A stretch of DNA of 64,000 bases from an uncultured Clostridium sp. (GTDB taxonomy: Bacteria; Bacillota; Clostridia; Lachnospirales; Lachnospiraceae), in the NCBI GenBank assembly GCA_900539185.1, contig UQBG01000014.1, forward strand, positions 14,172 through 78,171, in the 5' to 3' direction. Numbering within the stretch: the stretch's first letter is position 1; every line of letters begins with the position of its first letter. Positions 46,113 to 55,058 of this stretch are shown piece after piece. The notes beneath the pieces were generated by a model. That model worked only from the letters and a program-made list of their open reading frames with translations. It was not told the DNA's origin and searched no databases. The translations under genes were made by a program, and so were the position numbers.

Positions 46113-46601
46113 ATGGATTCTATTATAAAAGTTCGGATGGCAGACTATGCGCTATGTAGTGTGCCTCAGAAGATCACGACAATTGGATTAGGCTCCTGTG
46201 TAGGAATCGTGCTGTATGATCAGGGAAACAAGATCTGCGGCATGCTACATGCAATGTTGCCGGATAGTACCAGAATTCGGAACAACAGTAACCGATCGAA
46301 GTTTGTAGATACCGGTATGGAAGATCTGCTGGCAGAACTTCTTCAGGCCGGTGCCAGGAGAAGAAGTCTGGCAGCAAAGATGGCCGGTGGTGCTAAGATG
46401 TTTGATTTTACGGATGACGAAAATGACATTACGAGTATTGGCTATCAGAATGTTCAGGCTGCCAGACAGATATTGAAGCAGTTGGGAATTCCTCTGATCG
46501 CAGAGGATACCGGTCAGAACTATGGTCGAACGATCGTATTTGATCCGGAGAATGCAAGTCTGGAAATAAAGGCGGTCGGACAGGATATACAGATTATATG
46601 A
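46113..46601 (+). CDS. cheD: Chemoreceptor glutamine deamidase CheD
   Basis: A 162-residue enzyme that deamidates receptor glutamines and binds CheC. The catalytic cysteine C29 is in IGLGSCVGIVLYD, the histidine H46 in GMLHAMLPDS, and AKMAGGAKMF follows. The start has only a weak binding site and is six bases after cheC, so coupling is likely. Confidence 0.96.
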   Translation: MDSIIKVRMADYALCSVPQKITTIGLGSCVGIVLYDQGNKICGMLHAMLPDSTRIRNNSNRSKFVDTGMEDLLAELLQAGARRRSLAAKMAGGAKMFDFTDDENDITSIGYQNVQAARQILKQLGIPLIAEDTGQNYGRTIVFDPENASLEIKAVGQDIQII

Positions 46602-46628
46602 TTCCGTTTGGAATAGAAAGGAACAGCA

Positions 46629-46904
46629 ATGAAGCTACGATGGTTACGTCCGTTTGTGGTATTAGTAGCAGCACTCATTGTGCTGATCAGTAATATTGTA
46701 TCAAAGCGACCAATGCTATCTTCTTTGCTTTGGTTGCTGGCGGCGATAGTTGTATTTTATATCATAGGAAGTATCTGTACGCGGGTCATACAGCGAGTGA
46801 TGGCTGCAGCAAATGAGGCCAAACAGCAGGCAGAAGAGACTGCGGAGACACCGACAGACAATGCAGATGATTCAGAGCAGGAAGCAGCAGGAGAAGGTAA
46901 GTAA
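46629..46904 (+). CDS. Small uncharacterised membrane protein in the che-sigD region
   Basis: A 91-residue protein with two close membrane helices (about 8-25 and 32-55) and a soluble, acidic, alanine/glutamate-rich tail (about 60-91). I do not recognise a family. Its place between cheD and sigD, within a dense operon and with a GAAAGGAAC binding site, makes it a real gene. Short proteins of this shape occur at this place in other Lachnospiraceae as far as I can recall, but I cannot check it. Confidence 0.65.
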   Translation: MKLRWLRPFVVLVAALIVLISNIVSKRPMLSSLLWLLAAIVVFYIIGSICTRVIQRVMAAANEAKQQAEETAETPTDNADDSEQEAAGEGK

Positions 46905-46921
46905 GACAAGAGGTACTGAAT

Positions 46922-47686
46922 ATGGAGGAAACAAGACGGGATAAACTCTGGAGTGCCTATGCAAAGAAACGGGATCCGGAGACACGGGAAGCGTTAATAA
47001 TGGAATATGTCCCTCTGGTAAAGGTGGTATCCGGAAGACTAAGTATGTATCTGGGATATACAGTAGAATACGATGATCTGGTCAGCTATGGAATCTTCGG
47101 ATTGATTGATGCGATCGATAAGTTTGATTATGGTAAAGGGATTAAGTTTGAAACCTATGCCAGCCTGCGAATCCGGGGTTCAATCTTGGATCAGATTCGT
47201 AAGATGGACTGGATTCCGAGATCGGTCAGACAGAAACAGAAGCAAATGGATGCCGCTATATCAAAGATTGAAGCAGACGAGAACCGGGTTGCAACCGATG
47301 ACGAGGTCGCAAACGAGCTGGGAATCTCGATCGATGAATATTATAACTGGCAGGGACAGACCAAGGTTACCAACATTGCTTCTATCGATGAATTCGTGGA
47401 TCAGGGAATCGAGGTAAAGGCATTTGATCCTCGAAAGTATGGAAAGATGGAACCGGAGCAGGCCTATGAACAGGAAGAGGTTAAGAAGATTCTGGCACAG
47501 TCACTGGAGAATCTGACCGAAAAAGAACGTATGGTGGTAGTGCTATATTACTATGAGGAACTTACGCTAAAGGAAATCAGCAAGGTACTGGATGTTTCCG
47601 AGTCCAGAGTCTCACAGCTCCATACGAAAGCACTTCAAAAGATGAAAAAGGTACTGGGAATACATTATGAAATATTAATGGGATAA
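46922..47686 (+). CDS. fliA: RNA polymerase sigma factor SigD/FliA
   Basis: A 254-residue sigma-28 factor for late flagellar and chemotaxis genes. Region 2 has LVSYGIFGLIDAIDKFDYGK followed by FETYASLRIRGSILDQIR; region 4 has LTLKEISKVLDVSESRVSQL. Typical WhiG/FliA length. It sits near the end of the fla/che operon as in Bacillus. The anti-sigma factor FlgM is not in this window. Confidence 0.96.
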   Translation: MEETRRDKLWSAYAKKRDPETREALIMEYVPLVKVVSGRLSMYLGYTVEYDDLVSYGIFGLIDAIDKFDYGKGIKFETYASLRIRGSILDQIRKMDWIPRSVRQKQKQMDAAISKIEADENRVATDDEVANELGISIDEYYNWQGQTKVTNIASIDEFVDQGIEVKAFDPRKYGKMEPEQAYEQEEVKKILAQSLENLTEKERMVVVLYYYEELTLKEISKVLDVSESRVSQLHTKALQKMKKVLGIHYEILMG

Positions 47687-47696
47687 GGAGCTGCTT

Positions 47697-49298
47697 ATGG
47701 CAAAAAGGAATGGATTCTTTCGTTTGCAAATAGAAGATAACGGTATATATCTGCAACTGTTTCCCCCGGTTGAGGGTGGAGATCCGGTTCAGATATCGGA
47801 GGTTATGGACTATTTAAATCGGATAAAAATAACCGATTATAATCTGAATCTTTTGAATCAGACGTTGCATAACCTGCAGAAGCCGGTTAGTATAAAACTG
47901 TCAAATGAGCCATGTGCAAATGTATCGGAGATGTCGAAGGTTCAGATCAGCCCGGATCGTATGATTGCTACGATTCGCCTGTATCCTCCGTCAAACAGAG
48001 GAAAACTGTTTACCAGAGAGAATCTGATCGGAGAACTGACGCATGTGAATATACGCTTCGGCATCCTTGAAAAAGTCGTTCAGATACTGGTAGAGACTCC
48101 GGTTTACTGCCATGACATTATAATTGCTAAGGGAAAGCCGGCGGTGGAAGGATCGGATGCCAGAATCGAATATCATTTTGACACACATCCGCTGTCAAAG
48201 CCAACATTAAATGAAGACGGTACGGTAGACTTTCATCAGTTGAATATCTTCACGCCGGTAACCAAGGATCAGCTTCTTGCTACGCTGACACCGGAGCAGT
48301 CGGGTGAAGACGGCATTGACGTTATGGGAAATCGAGTCCCGCCGAAAAAGGTTCATAAGGCGATGCTGAAATGTGGTAAGAATATCCGCTTTTCGGAGGA
48401 CCATCTACAGATGTTCAGTGAAGTGAACGGCGATGTCAAGCTGGAGGGCGATACGGTCTTTGTGTCCGGTGCGTACACGGTTCCGGCTGATGTCGATACC
48501 TCGACCGGTGATATTGTATACGAAGGAGATGTCATAGTAAACGGTAATGTCCGGACTGGATTTCGGATTCAGGCGAAGGGAGATATTCAGGTTAAAGGCG
48601 TTGTAGAAGGAGCAGATCTGAATGCCGGCGGAAATATTGTCCTGTCTCGAGGAATTCAGGGGATGAACCGGGGGCATCTGGAAGCAAACGGGGATATCGT
48701 TACCCGATTCATCGAAAGTGCCAATGTAAAAGCAGGCGGTACGGTACGATCCGGTTCTATTCTGCACAGTAAGGTGGAGGCCGGCGATACGATCCTGTGT
48801 GAAGGCCGGAAGTCTTTTGCAATCGGAGGCAGCCTGAGTGCTCTCAATCAGATAGAAGTAAAGACCATCGGCAACCAGATGGGAACCATTACCACCATCA
48901 AGCTGGGTGTCGATGCGACTGTGCTGGAGGAACAGAAGGCATTGCAGAAGGAATATGAAGAGAATTCTGCTGCTATTGATAAATATATGCAGATTCTGTT
49001 GCTATTTAAGAAACGCTTATCCGAGGGTCAGACCATTCCACCGGATAAGGTAGCACTGGTTCGGGCAACCAGTGAAGAAAAGAAGCAGTTAGAAGCACGG
49101 CAGGAAGAATTAAAGGTACGAATCGAAGAAGTTCGGACTATGATCGAAGCCAATACCAGAGGACGATTGAAGGTGAGCGATACGATCTATCCGGGTGTAC
49201 AGATTCAGATCGCTAACAGTCAGTATGTGGTAAAGAATGAGCAGAGGTACTGTCAGTTCTGTCTGCGAGATGGTGAGATCGTAGCAGACGGATATTAA
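47697..49298 (+). CDS. FapA family protein (DUF342)
   Basis: A 533-residue protein of the FapA/DUF342 family. The central beta-helix region (about 225-400) has repeated glycine-rich turns such as GDVIVNGNVRTGF, GGNIVLSRGIQGM and AGGTVRSGSILHS. A C-terminal coiled coil (about 405-490) has LEEQKALQKEYEENS and EEKKQLEARQEELKV. Relatives occur in flagellar operons of Clostridia; in Vibrio, FapA binds EIIA-Glc and affects flagellum assembly. The exact function here is unknown. Confidence 0.85.
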   Translation: MAKRNGFFRLQIEDNGIYLQLFPPVEGGDPVQISEVMDYLNRIKITDYNLNLLNQTLHNLQKPVSIKLSNEPCANVSEMSKVQISPDRMIATIRLYPPSNRGKLFTRENLIGELTHVNIRFGILEKVVQILVETPVYCHDIIIAKGKPAVEGSDARIEYHFDTHPLSKPTLNEDGTVDFHQLNIFTPVTKDQLLATLTPEQSGEDGIDVMGNRVPPKKVHKAMLKCGKNIRFSEDHLQMFSEVNGDVKLEGDTVFVSGAYTVPADVDTSTGDIVYEGDVIVNGNVRTGFRIQAKGDIQVKGVVEGADLNAGGNIVLSRGIQGMNRGHLEANGDIVTRFIESANVKAGGTVRSGSILHSKVEAGDTILCEGRKSFAIGGSLSALNQIEVKTIGNQMGTITTIKLGVDATVLEEQKALQKEYEENSAAIDKYMQILLLFKKRLSEGQTIPPDKVALVRATSEEKKQLEARQEELKVRIEEVRTMIEANTRGRLKVSDTIYPGVQIQIANSQYVVKNEQRYCQFCLRDGEIVADGY

Positions 49299-49328
49299 TA
49301 ATAGTACAAGGAACGGAGGTTGATACTT

Positions 49329-49661
49329 ATGATTCGACCGGTAGAGATGCAGATGATTCTGCCACAGGCAAATCAGGTAGGCATGCAGCAGCATACAGAA
49401 AACCAGCATGCCGCTTTATTAAATGCACAGGGAACAACAGAACTGTCAAAAGAGGTTCAGCAACATTCGGAGATGGTGATTCATAAGGAAGATCCTGATC
49501 TGATGGAATACCGCTATGATGCAAAGGAACGTGGAAATAATACCTATGATGATTTCTATGCAAAAAAACGGAAGAAGCGTAGGCCCTCAGGTGAGGAAGC
49601 AGAGGAACAATCACAGAAGAAACCGGCGGAGGGCTGGGTGAATTTTGACATAAAGGTGTGA
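49329..49661 (+). CDS. Uncharacterised small protein in the flagellar operon
   Basis: A 110-residue hydrophilic protein with no membrane helix. The first part has MIRPVEMQMILPQANQVGMQ and is glutamine rich; the second is a charged, lysine- and glutamate-rich tail (KKRKKRRPSGEEAEEQSQKK) ending GWVNFDIKV. I do not recognise it. It has a good site, CGGAGGTTG, before ATG 49329 and sits between the fapA-like and swrB-like genes, so it is likely translated. A role in flagellar control is a guess from position. Confidence 0.65.
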   Translation: MIRPVEMQMILPQANQVGMQQHTENQHAALLNAQGTTELSKEVQQHSEMVIHKEDPDLMEYRYDAKERGNNTYDDFYAKKRKKRRPSGEEAEEQSQKKPAEGWVNFDIKV

Positions 49662-49674
49662 CAGGAGAACGGCT

Positions 49675-50358
49675 ATGATAGTGATAATATTAATGATAAT
49701 CGGGATTATCTGCATCGTGGTAAGCTGTCTGCTGACAGGAAGAGAGCAGACCGGAACCACTGATAACGAAACAGAAGGACAGGTGAGTGCCAACCATATT
49801 ACAGATGAATACGAATTAAATGAAGAGGAGGTTGCAATCCTGCAAAAAAAGGTGAGCGATAAGATATCGGCAGATGTCAATGATATCATATACAATGCGG
49901 ATAATTCGTTATCAACCATGACAAACGAGAAAATGATGGCGTTGGGGGATTATGCGGTAACGGTGTGTGATGAAATCGAAAAGAATCATAAAGAGGTCAT
50001 GTTCCTATACAGCATGCTGAATGATAAGGAAAAGGAACTGAAGGAACTGACCGCCGAAGCAGAACGCAAGGCTTCCGAACTGAAGAAGGTAAATGAACTG
50101 GCTCTGGACGGATATATCGGCAGTGATCCGGTACTGGAGGATACGGCGGAGGAGCCGGTAGAAGCGGCTACACCAAAGCAGGAGCCGAACCTTGAGGATA
50201 TACCGGAACCGGAAGCAGATAACACCAATGAAATCATTCTTGAAATGAAACAAAACGGAATGAGTATCATGGAAATCGCCAGAGAACTGGGACTGGGTGT
50301 CGGCGAAGTAAAGCTGGTTGTAGATCTATATCAGGGAAAAGCAGGGACGACATTATGA
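49675..50358 (+). CDS. SwrB-like protein (DUF6115-type)
   Basis: A 227-residue protein with an N-terminal membrane helix (about 1-21), a coiled coil (about 105-145, NDKEKELKELTAEAERKASE) and a C-terminal helix-turn-helix-like end, NEIILEMKQNGMSIMEIARE followed by LGLGVGEVKLVVDLYQG. In Bacillus subtilis swrB has the same layout and lies straight after sigD, before rpsB, and promotes flagellar export. The call rests on architecture and position; sequence identity with SwrB is likely low. It overlaps the next gene by four bases. Confidence 0.65.
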   Translation: MIVIILMIIGIICIVVSCLLTGREQTGTTDNETEGQVSANHITDEYELNEEEVAILQKKVSDKISADVNDIIYNADNSLSTMTNEKMMALGDYAVTVCDEIEKNHKEVMFLYSMLNDKEKELKELTAEAERKASELKKVNELALDGYIGSDPVLEDTAEEPVEAATPKQEPNLEDIPEPEADNTNEIILEMKQNGMSIMEIARELGLGVGEVKLVVDLYQGKAGTTL

Positions 50359-50873
50359 AACGAAAGTATTATTTAAGAGGAATCGGCGTTGGAATCCTAT
50401 TTGCAACAATTATACTGTTTGTAGCATATCGGGTATCCGGGGCAGGAACGCCTTCCGATGAAGAAATCATAAAACGGGCGGAAGAACTGGGGATGGTGCA
50501 GGAAGAATCCGTACTGGATAATCTGCAAAAGCCGGCGGAAGAAGTAAAAAATACAGAAAATCCATCCACAAAGGACACGCATGCATCCGAAGCTTCTTCG
50601 ACAGAGACAACAACAACGGAAGCATCAACCACAGAGGCAACCACGGAAGCAACTCGGCCTGCACGTACGGTTTCGTTTACCGTGGTAAGCGGTATGAATT
50701 CCTGGAATGTTGCGACGATCCTTCAGGATCAGGGAATCATCGCAGATGCCAGTGATTTTGACACCTATTTGGAGCAGAATGGATATTCCTCCAGAATCGT
50801 GACCGGCGAATATACCGTGACAGAAGGAATGGATTATGATGCAATTGCAAAAATGATTACGGGAAATGAATAA
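50355..50873 (+). CDS. Membrane-anchored MltG/YceG-like domain protein
   Basis: A 172-residue protein with one N-terminal membrane helix (about 7-28), a threonine/serine/glutamate-rich linker (about 68-103) and a C-terminal domain of about 65 residues: VSFTVVSGMNSWNVATILQD then QGIIADASDFDTYLEQNGYS. This resembles the LysM-like N-terminal part of MltG transglycosylases, without the catalytic domain. Such short forms exist in Clostridia; they may bind cell wall. Last gene of the flagellar run. Start overlaps the previous stop (ATGA). Confidence 0.65.
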   Translation: MKRKYYLRGIGVGILFATIILFVAYRVSGAGTPSDEEIIKRAEELGMVQEESVLDNLQKPAEEVKNTENPSTKDTHASEASSTETTTTEASTTEATTEATRPARTVSFTVVSGMNSWNVATILQDQGIIADASDFDTYLEQNGYSSRIVTGEYTVTEGMDYDAIAKMITGNE

Positions 50874-50878
50874 AATTC

Positions 50879-50907
50879 TTGCATACATCCCGGTGATATG
50901 ATAGAAT
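50879..50907 (+). promoter_or_regulatory. Promoter for rpsB-tsf
   Basis: TTGCAT (50879-50884), exact 17-base spacer, TAGAAT (50902-50907). It lies just after the last flagellar gene, giving about 105 bases of leader before rpsB. The leader could hold an S2-responsive structure, but I cannot define one. Confidence 0.6.
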
Positions 50908-51017
50908 GTCACTTGGTGTAAAAATAAACACTGGAACGGATGGTCTGTATGGTGCCATTGCTCATGGTAGTCAGACAATAGAAGTTCCGGGAAGAAGAAA
51001 ACCATGGAGGTAAAAAA

Positions 51018-51758
51018 ATGAGCGTTATTTCAATGAAGCAGTTACTGGAAGCAGGTGTACATTTCGGACACCAGACAAGAAGATGGAACCCTAAGATGGC
51101 TCCATACATCTACACAGAGAGAAATGGTATCTACATCATCGACTTGCAGAAGTCTGTAGGTAAGGTAGATGAGACCTATAATGCAGTTAAGGATTGTGTT
51201 GCAAATGGCGGTACTGTACTGTTCGTAGGAACAAAGAAGCAGGCACAGGAAGCAATCAAGACCGAAGCAGAGCGTTGTGGAATGTTCTATGTAAATGAGA
51301 GATGGTTAGGTGGTATGTTAACAAACTTCAAGACCATTCAGACTCGTATTGCGACTCTGAAGAAGTATGAAGCAATGGAAGCAGACGGAACTTTCGATGT
51401 ACTTCCTAAGAAGGAAGTTATCCAGATCAAGAAAGAGATGGAAAAGTTAGAGAAAAATCTTGGCGGTATCAAGAACATGAAGAGTCTTCCGGATATGATT
51501 TTCGTAGTAGATCCTAGAAAGGAAAGAATCTGTATTCAGGAAGCACATACATTAGGTATTACACTGGCCGGTATCGTAGATACAAACTGTGATCCGGAAG
51601 AACTGGATTATGTAATCCCAGGTAATGATGATGCTATTCGTGCAGTAAAGCTGATCGTATCTAAGATGGCTGACGCTGTAATCGAAGCAAATCAGGGTGC
51701 TGACGCAGCTCCTGCGGAAGAGGCTGAGGCTGTAGCTGAGGAAGCAACCGAAGAGTAA
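51018..51758 (+). CDS. rpsB: 30S ribosomal protein S2
   Basis: A 246-residue ribosomal protein. The opening [20 protein letters not shown] followed by [20 protein letters not shown] is diagnostic. The C-terminus ends in an acidic, alanine-rich tail ([18 protein letters not shown]). A strong GGAGG lies before the ATG. As in Bacillus, it follows the flagellar operon and precedes tsf. Confidence 0.98.
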   Translation: MSVISMKQLLEAGVHFGHQTRRWNPKMAPYIYTERNGIYIIDLQKSVGKVDETYNAVKDCVANGGTVLFVGTKKQAQEAIKTEAERCGMFYVNERWLGGMLTNFKTIQTRIATLKKYEAMEADGTFDVLPKKEVIQIKKEMEKLEKNLGGIKNMKSLPDMIFVVDPRKERICIQEAHTLGITLAGIVDTNCDPEELDYVIPGNDDAIRAVKLIVSKMADAVIEANQGADAAPAEEAEAVAEEATEE

Positions 51759-51776
51759 TTCGATCATGAAATCAAG

Positions 51777-51810
51777 AAGCCTTAGCCAGTACGACTAAGG
51801 CTTTTCTTAA
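51777..51810 (+). terminator. Hairpin between rpsB and tsf
   Basis: AAGCCTTAG (51777-51785) and CTAAGGCTT (51795-51803) are exact inverted repeats around a nine-base loop, followed by TTCTTAA. It has the form of a weak terminator or attenuator that could lower tsf relative to rpsB. Confidence 0.6.
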
Positions 51811-51842
51811 GAAAGCAAGAATTATAAATGGAGGAAATGAAA

Positions 51843-52913
51843 ATGGCTATTACAGCAGCAATGGTAAAAGAGTTAAGAGAAATGACCGGTGCAGGTATGA
51901 TGGAGTGCAAGAAGGCACTGACTGAGACAGACGGTAATATAGAAGCAGCCGTTGACGTTCTGAAGAAGAGCGGTGCTGCAAAAGTAGAAAAGAAGGCAAG
52001 CAGAATTGCAGCAGAGGGTGTTGCTAAGGTCGCAGTTGATGGTAATACAGCAGTTGTTGTAGAAGTAAACTCAGAGACAGACTTCGTTGCTAAGAATGAA
52101 GTATTTCAGGATTTCGTACAGGATGTAGCAAATAAGGCACTGACTGTAGATGCTGAGAAGGCCGGAGACGGTGAGGATGTTTGCTCGATTCTTGGCATGA
52201 AGGCTGAGCTGGACGAGAAGACCTTAAAGATCGGCGAGAAGCTGTCTATCAGAAGATTCCAGAAGGTAACCGGTGATTGCGTAGCATCTTACATCCATGG
52301 CGGCGGAAGAATCGGTGTATTAGTAGCAGCCGATGGTGATTCTTCCGATGCAGCAAAGGAAGCTCTTACCAATGTAGCTATGCAGATCGCAGCTATGAAT
52401 CCTCAGTATATCTGCAGAGCAGAGATTTCCGCAGATGAGATGGCTAAGTTAAAGGAAATCACCATTGACAGTGCATTAAATGATCCATTCTCACTGCCAA
52501 AGCCAATCTTACAGAATCTGCTGGATAAGGCAGTTGCAGGTGTATGGAGTGCAGAGGATGTTGCTGCATACAATGAGCATAAGAGCAATATGAACTATCT
52601 GCCAAACTTCCTTTCTAAGGAAGCAAAGGCTCAGTTAGCAGAGCTGGCTATGAATGACAAGGCTGCAATCCTTGAAAACAAGATCTTTACCGGCTTAGTA
52701 GAGGGACGTATTTCTAAGCAGGTGAAGGAAATCAGCCTTATGGATCAGGTATATGTTAAGGCAGAAGACGGAAAGCAGACAGTTGCTAAGTATCTCGAGT
52801 CCGTAAACAAGGCTCTTACAATCACAAAGTTCGTTCGTTTCGAAGTAGGTGAAGGTATGGAGAAGAAGAACGAAGACTTCGCTGCTGAGGTTGCTGCTCA
52901 GATGAATGCATAA
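51843..52913 (+). CDS. tsf: Translation elongation factor EF-Ts
   Basis: A 356-residue nucleotide exchange factor for EF-Tu. The N-terminal UBA-like domain and the contact motif NSETDFVAKNEVFQDFV are standard, as is MQIAAMNPQYI. The protein is about 50-60 residues longer than most bacterial EF-Ts (about 285-300): residues about 205-285 hold extra sequence (FSLPKPILQNLLDKAVAG, YNEHKSNMNYLPNFLSKEAK) before the usual VEGRISKQVKEISLMDQ. Start at ATG 51843 with GGAGG upstream; an ATG at 51828 lies ahead of that site. Confidence 0.96.
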   Translation: MAITAAMVKELREMTGAGMMECKKALTETDGNIEAAVDVLKKSGAAKVEKKASRIAAEGVAKVAVDGNTAVVVEVNSETDFVAKNEVFQDFVQDVANKALTVDAEKAGDGEDVCSILGMKAELDEKTLKIGEKLSIRRFQKVTGDCVASYIHGGGRIGVLVAADGDSSDAAKEALTNVAMQIAAMNPQYICRAEISADEMAKLKEITIDSALNDPFSLPKPILQNLLDKAVAGVWSAEDVAAYNEHKSNMNYLPNFLSKEAKAQLAELAMNDKAAILENKIFTGLVEGRISKQVKEISLMDQVYVKAEDGKQTVAKYLESVNKALTITKFVRFEVGEGMEKKNEDFAAEVAAQMNA

Positions 52914-52944
52914 GCAGATTAAAAACAGAATGCTATAGCTCATT

Positions 52945-52992
52945 GCTCCGGTTTTTATCCGATATTGATTGATAGAAACCGGAGCTTTTTTT
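52945..52992 (+). terminator. Terminator after tsf
   Basis: GCTCCGGTTT (52945-52954) pairs exactly with AAACCGGAGC (52976-52985), then seven T. A clear rho-independent terminator closing the rpsB-tsf operon. Confidence 0.9.
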
Positions 52993-53036
52993 GAGCATAT
53001 TTCCTGATATTTTTGTCTCAAATCCCATATGCTCCC

Positions 53037-53065
53037 TTGAAATTCACTATAAAATGTGGGATAAT
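53037..53065 (+). promoter_or_regulatory. Promoter for the diguanylate cyclase gene
   Basis: TTGAAA (53037-53042), exact 17-base spacer, GATAAT (53060-53065), 37 bases before the ATG at 53103. Its position shows that the open frame upstream of 53103 is not translated. Confidence 0.65.
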
Positions 53066-53102
53066 TTTAGCATCAAACTATATATGGGGGCTGAAATCAC
53101 AT

Positions 53103-54425
53103 ATGAATACAAGTAAGAACTGGGAAGACTATGATATAACAGACTATCACCGGTTAAGTTACATCGGAGATAATGTGAACGAAATCCTGACAATTCTTCT
53201 GAAGAATCTGAATGCCGGCGTTGGACTGTTTGAGGTTGGCGAAACGATTCGAGCATTATATTTGAATGATGCATTCTTTCGCTGTATTGGATACAGCAAG
53301 GAAACCTATGTACAGTATACAGAAGATATTTACGCAACCCTGTTTCCGGAAGATGTTGGTGGATTCGAGTCGGATATCCGGGAACATGCCCCCCATCAAG
53401 AGGATATCCATCATGTGATACGTGGATACAAAGAGGATGGCAGCTGGGCCTGGTTTGAGGTTCAGGGAACTGCGATTGAGAATAAATTGGCAGAAAGTCC
53501 GATTTATCTTACGGTTCTTACTGATATTACTGCCGTACGTGAATGCGAAACTCAGATCGAAGAGTTGAAGGTCGTGAATTCCCAACTCCTGTTAGAGCAG
53601 GAGCGGTATAAGATTCTGGAGGCGACCGCGCAGGGGCTGTTATTCGAGTATACGCCTCAGACAGACACCATGGTCTTTTCTTATAATTTACCGGGAAATA
53701 AAAAACGAAAAGAGTTAAAGAACTATAGTTCCTTTATGAAGCGATCCTCTATGGTTCACAGCAAGCACCAGACCGCATTCAAAAAGGCATTGCTTACCGC
53801 ATGTCTGAGCGAGACAGAGGATACGTTGGAATATCTGTCTTCCGTATCCGGTGGCGGATATCGCTGGCATCGTACCTATTATAAGAGTGTATTGGGACCG
53901 GATGGCAAGGTGATGAGCGTGATCGGTCGGATCGAGGATATCCACGATGATAAGATGAAACAGGAAATGTTGCATTACCGGGCAGACCGGGATGGATTAA
54001 CCAAACTCTATCGAAAAGAGACTGCATTTAACAAGATGCAGGAGTATGTAAATGATGCACCGGACAGCGAGTTCTACCTGATTATTCTGGATCTGGATGA
54101 TTTTAAGCAGATCAATGATAAGTACGGTCATCAGTACGGGGATAAGGTGTTAAAGAAGATGGCAGATAAACTCAGCGCCGTCTTTGATGAAAGCTGTATT
54201 CTCGGTCGCTTTGGCGGTGATGAATTCTTAGTATTGACCAAAAACATGCGGTGTGAGGAGATAACGGAACGATTAGAACAGATAAAGGGTACCGTTCGTT
54301 TTTGCGCCGGTATCGTGCCATGGAAAAATAACGAGGATATCCATGTGACCTTTGATCGCGCCGATCAGGCGATGTACCATGTAAAGATGAAAGATAAGAA
54401 CGGGATCCATATAGTGATGGATTAG
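53103..54425 (+). CDS. PAS-domain diguanylate cyclase (GGDEF)
   Basis: A 440-residue cytosolic protein that should make c-di-GMP from two GTP. Residues about 25-150 and 165-290 are two PAS-like sensor domains; the first has FEVGETIRALYLNDAFFRC and ends in a PAC-like block (YLTVLTDITAVRE). The GGDEF domain covers about 295-440, with GRFGGDEFLVL; G371-F375 form the active site. The product-inhibition I-site RxxD expected five residues ahead of it is absent (DESC in place), so feedback may be lost. No membrane helix and no EAL domain. The signal it senses is not known. Confidence 0.92.
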   Translation: MNTSKNWEDYDITDYHRLSYIGDNVNEILTILLKNLNAGVGLFEVGETIRALYLNDAFFRCIGYSKETYVQYTEDIYATLFPEDVGGFESDIREHAPHQEDIHHVIRGYKEDGSWAWFEVQGTAIENKLAESPIYLTVLTDITAVRECETQIEELKVVNSQLLLEQERYKILEATAQGLLFEYTPQTDTMVFSYNLPGNKKRKELKNYSSFMKRSSMVHSKHQTAFKKALLTACLSETEDTLEYLSSVSGGGYRWHRTYYKSVLGPDGKVMSVIGRIEDIHDDKMKQEMLHYRADRDGLTKLYRKETAFNKMQEYVNDAPDSEFYLIILDLDDFKQINDKYGHQYGDKVLKKMADKLSAVFDESCILGRFGGDEFLVLTKNMRCEEITERLEQIKGTVRFCAGIVPWKNNEDIHVTFDRADQAMYHVKMKDKNGIHIVMD

Positions 54426-54449
54426 GAAATGAAAGCGGAGGCGGTCCGT

Positions 54450-55058
54450 ATGGGAAAGCTGGATCTAAATAAAAAGAAGAAGCGGGATTCCTTGTTTGAT
54501 ACAGCCTTTCAACTGTTCATGACCAAGGGGATTCACAAAACCTCCATCTCGGATATTGTGAATCAGGCGGGAGTGGCAAAAGGAACATTTTATCTATATT
54601 TTAAGGATAAGTATGATATTCATAATAAACTGATTTCCCATAAATCGAGCCAGCTGTTTGAACAGGCAGTGGATGAGTTTCAGAAGCTTAAGAATCCACC
54701 GGAAACGCTGGAAGAGCAGTTATTGTTTTTTGTTGACAGCATTGTGAATCAGTTAACAGCAAATCCCAACCTGCTGCGGTTTATTTCGAAGAATCTGAGT
54801 TGGGGAATCTTTAAGACGGCACTGTCTTCCCCGGTTTATGAAGAGGATGTGAACTTCCGGGAGGTATATGATGATATGCTGTTAACCTCGCCGGTAAAGT
54901 ATAAAGAGCCGGAGATTATGCTGTTTTTGATCGTGGAACTGGTAAGCTCTACCTGTTACAGCGCAATCCTTTACAGCGAGCCGGTTGATATGACACATAT
55001 GAAGCCATATCTTTATCAGTCTATTCGAAAGATTATGGAAGCACACCGGATTGGGTGA
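54450..55058 (+). CDS. TetR/AcrR family transcriptional regulator
   Basis: A 202-residue regulator. The N-terminal helix-turn-helix (about 10-60) has FDTAFQLFMTKGIHKTSISD followed by IVNQAGVAKGTFYLYFKDKY, the TetR signature. The C-terminal ligand domain is not specific. Start at ATG 54450 after GCGGAGG; ATG 54429 is in frame. It lies 24 bases after the diguanylate cyclase and may be cotranscribed with it, so it might regulate that gene or be an independent partner. Targets unknown. Confidence 0.9.
   Translation: MGKLDLNKKKKRDSLFDTAFQLFMTKGIHKTSISDIVNQAGVAKGTFYLYFKDKYDIHNKLISHKSSQLFEQAVDEFQKLKNPPETLEEQLLFFVDSIVNQLTANPNLLRFISKNLSWGIFKTALSSPVYEEDVNFREVYDDMLLTSPVKYKEPEIMLFLIVELVSSTCYSAILYSEPVDMTHMKPYLYQSIRKIMEAHRIG

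Noticed and set aside
52993..53102. Longer start of the diguanylate cyclase frame at 53013
   Set aside because: It lies upstream of the -35/-10 promoter, so the extra residues would not be transcribed.
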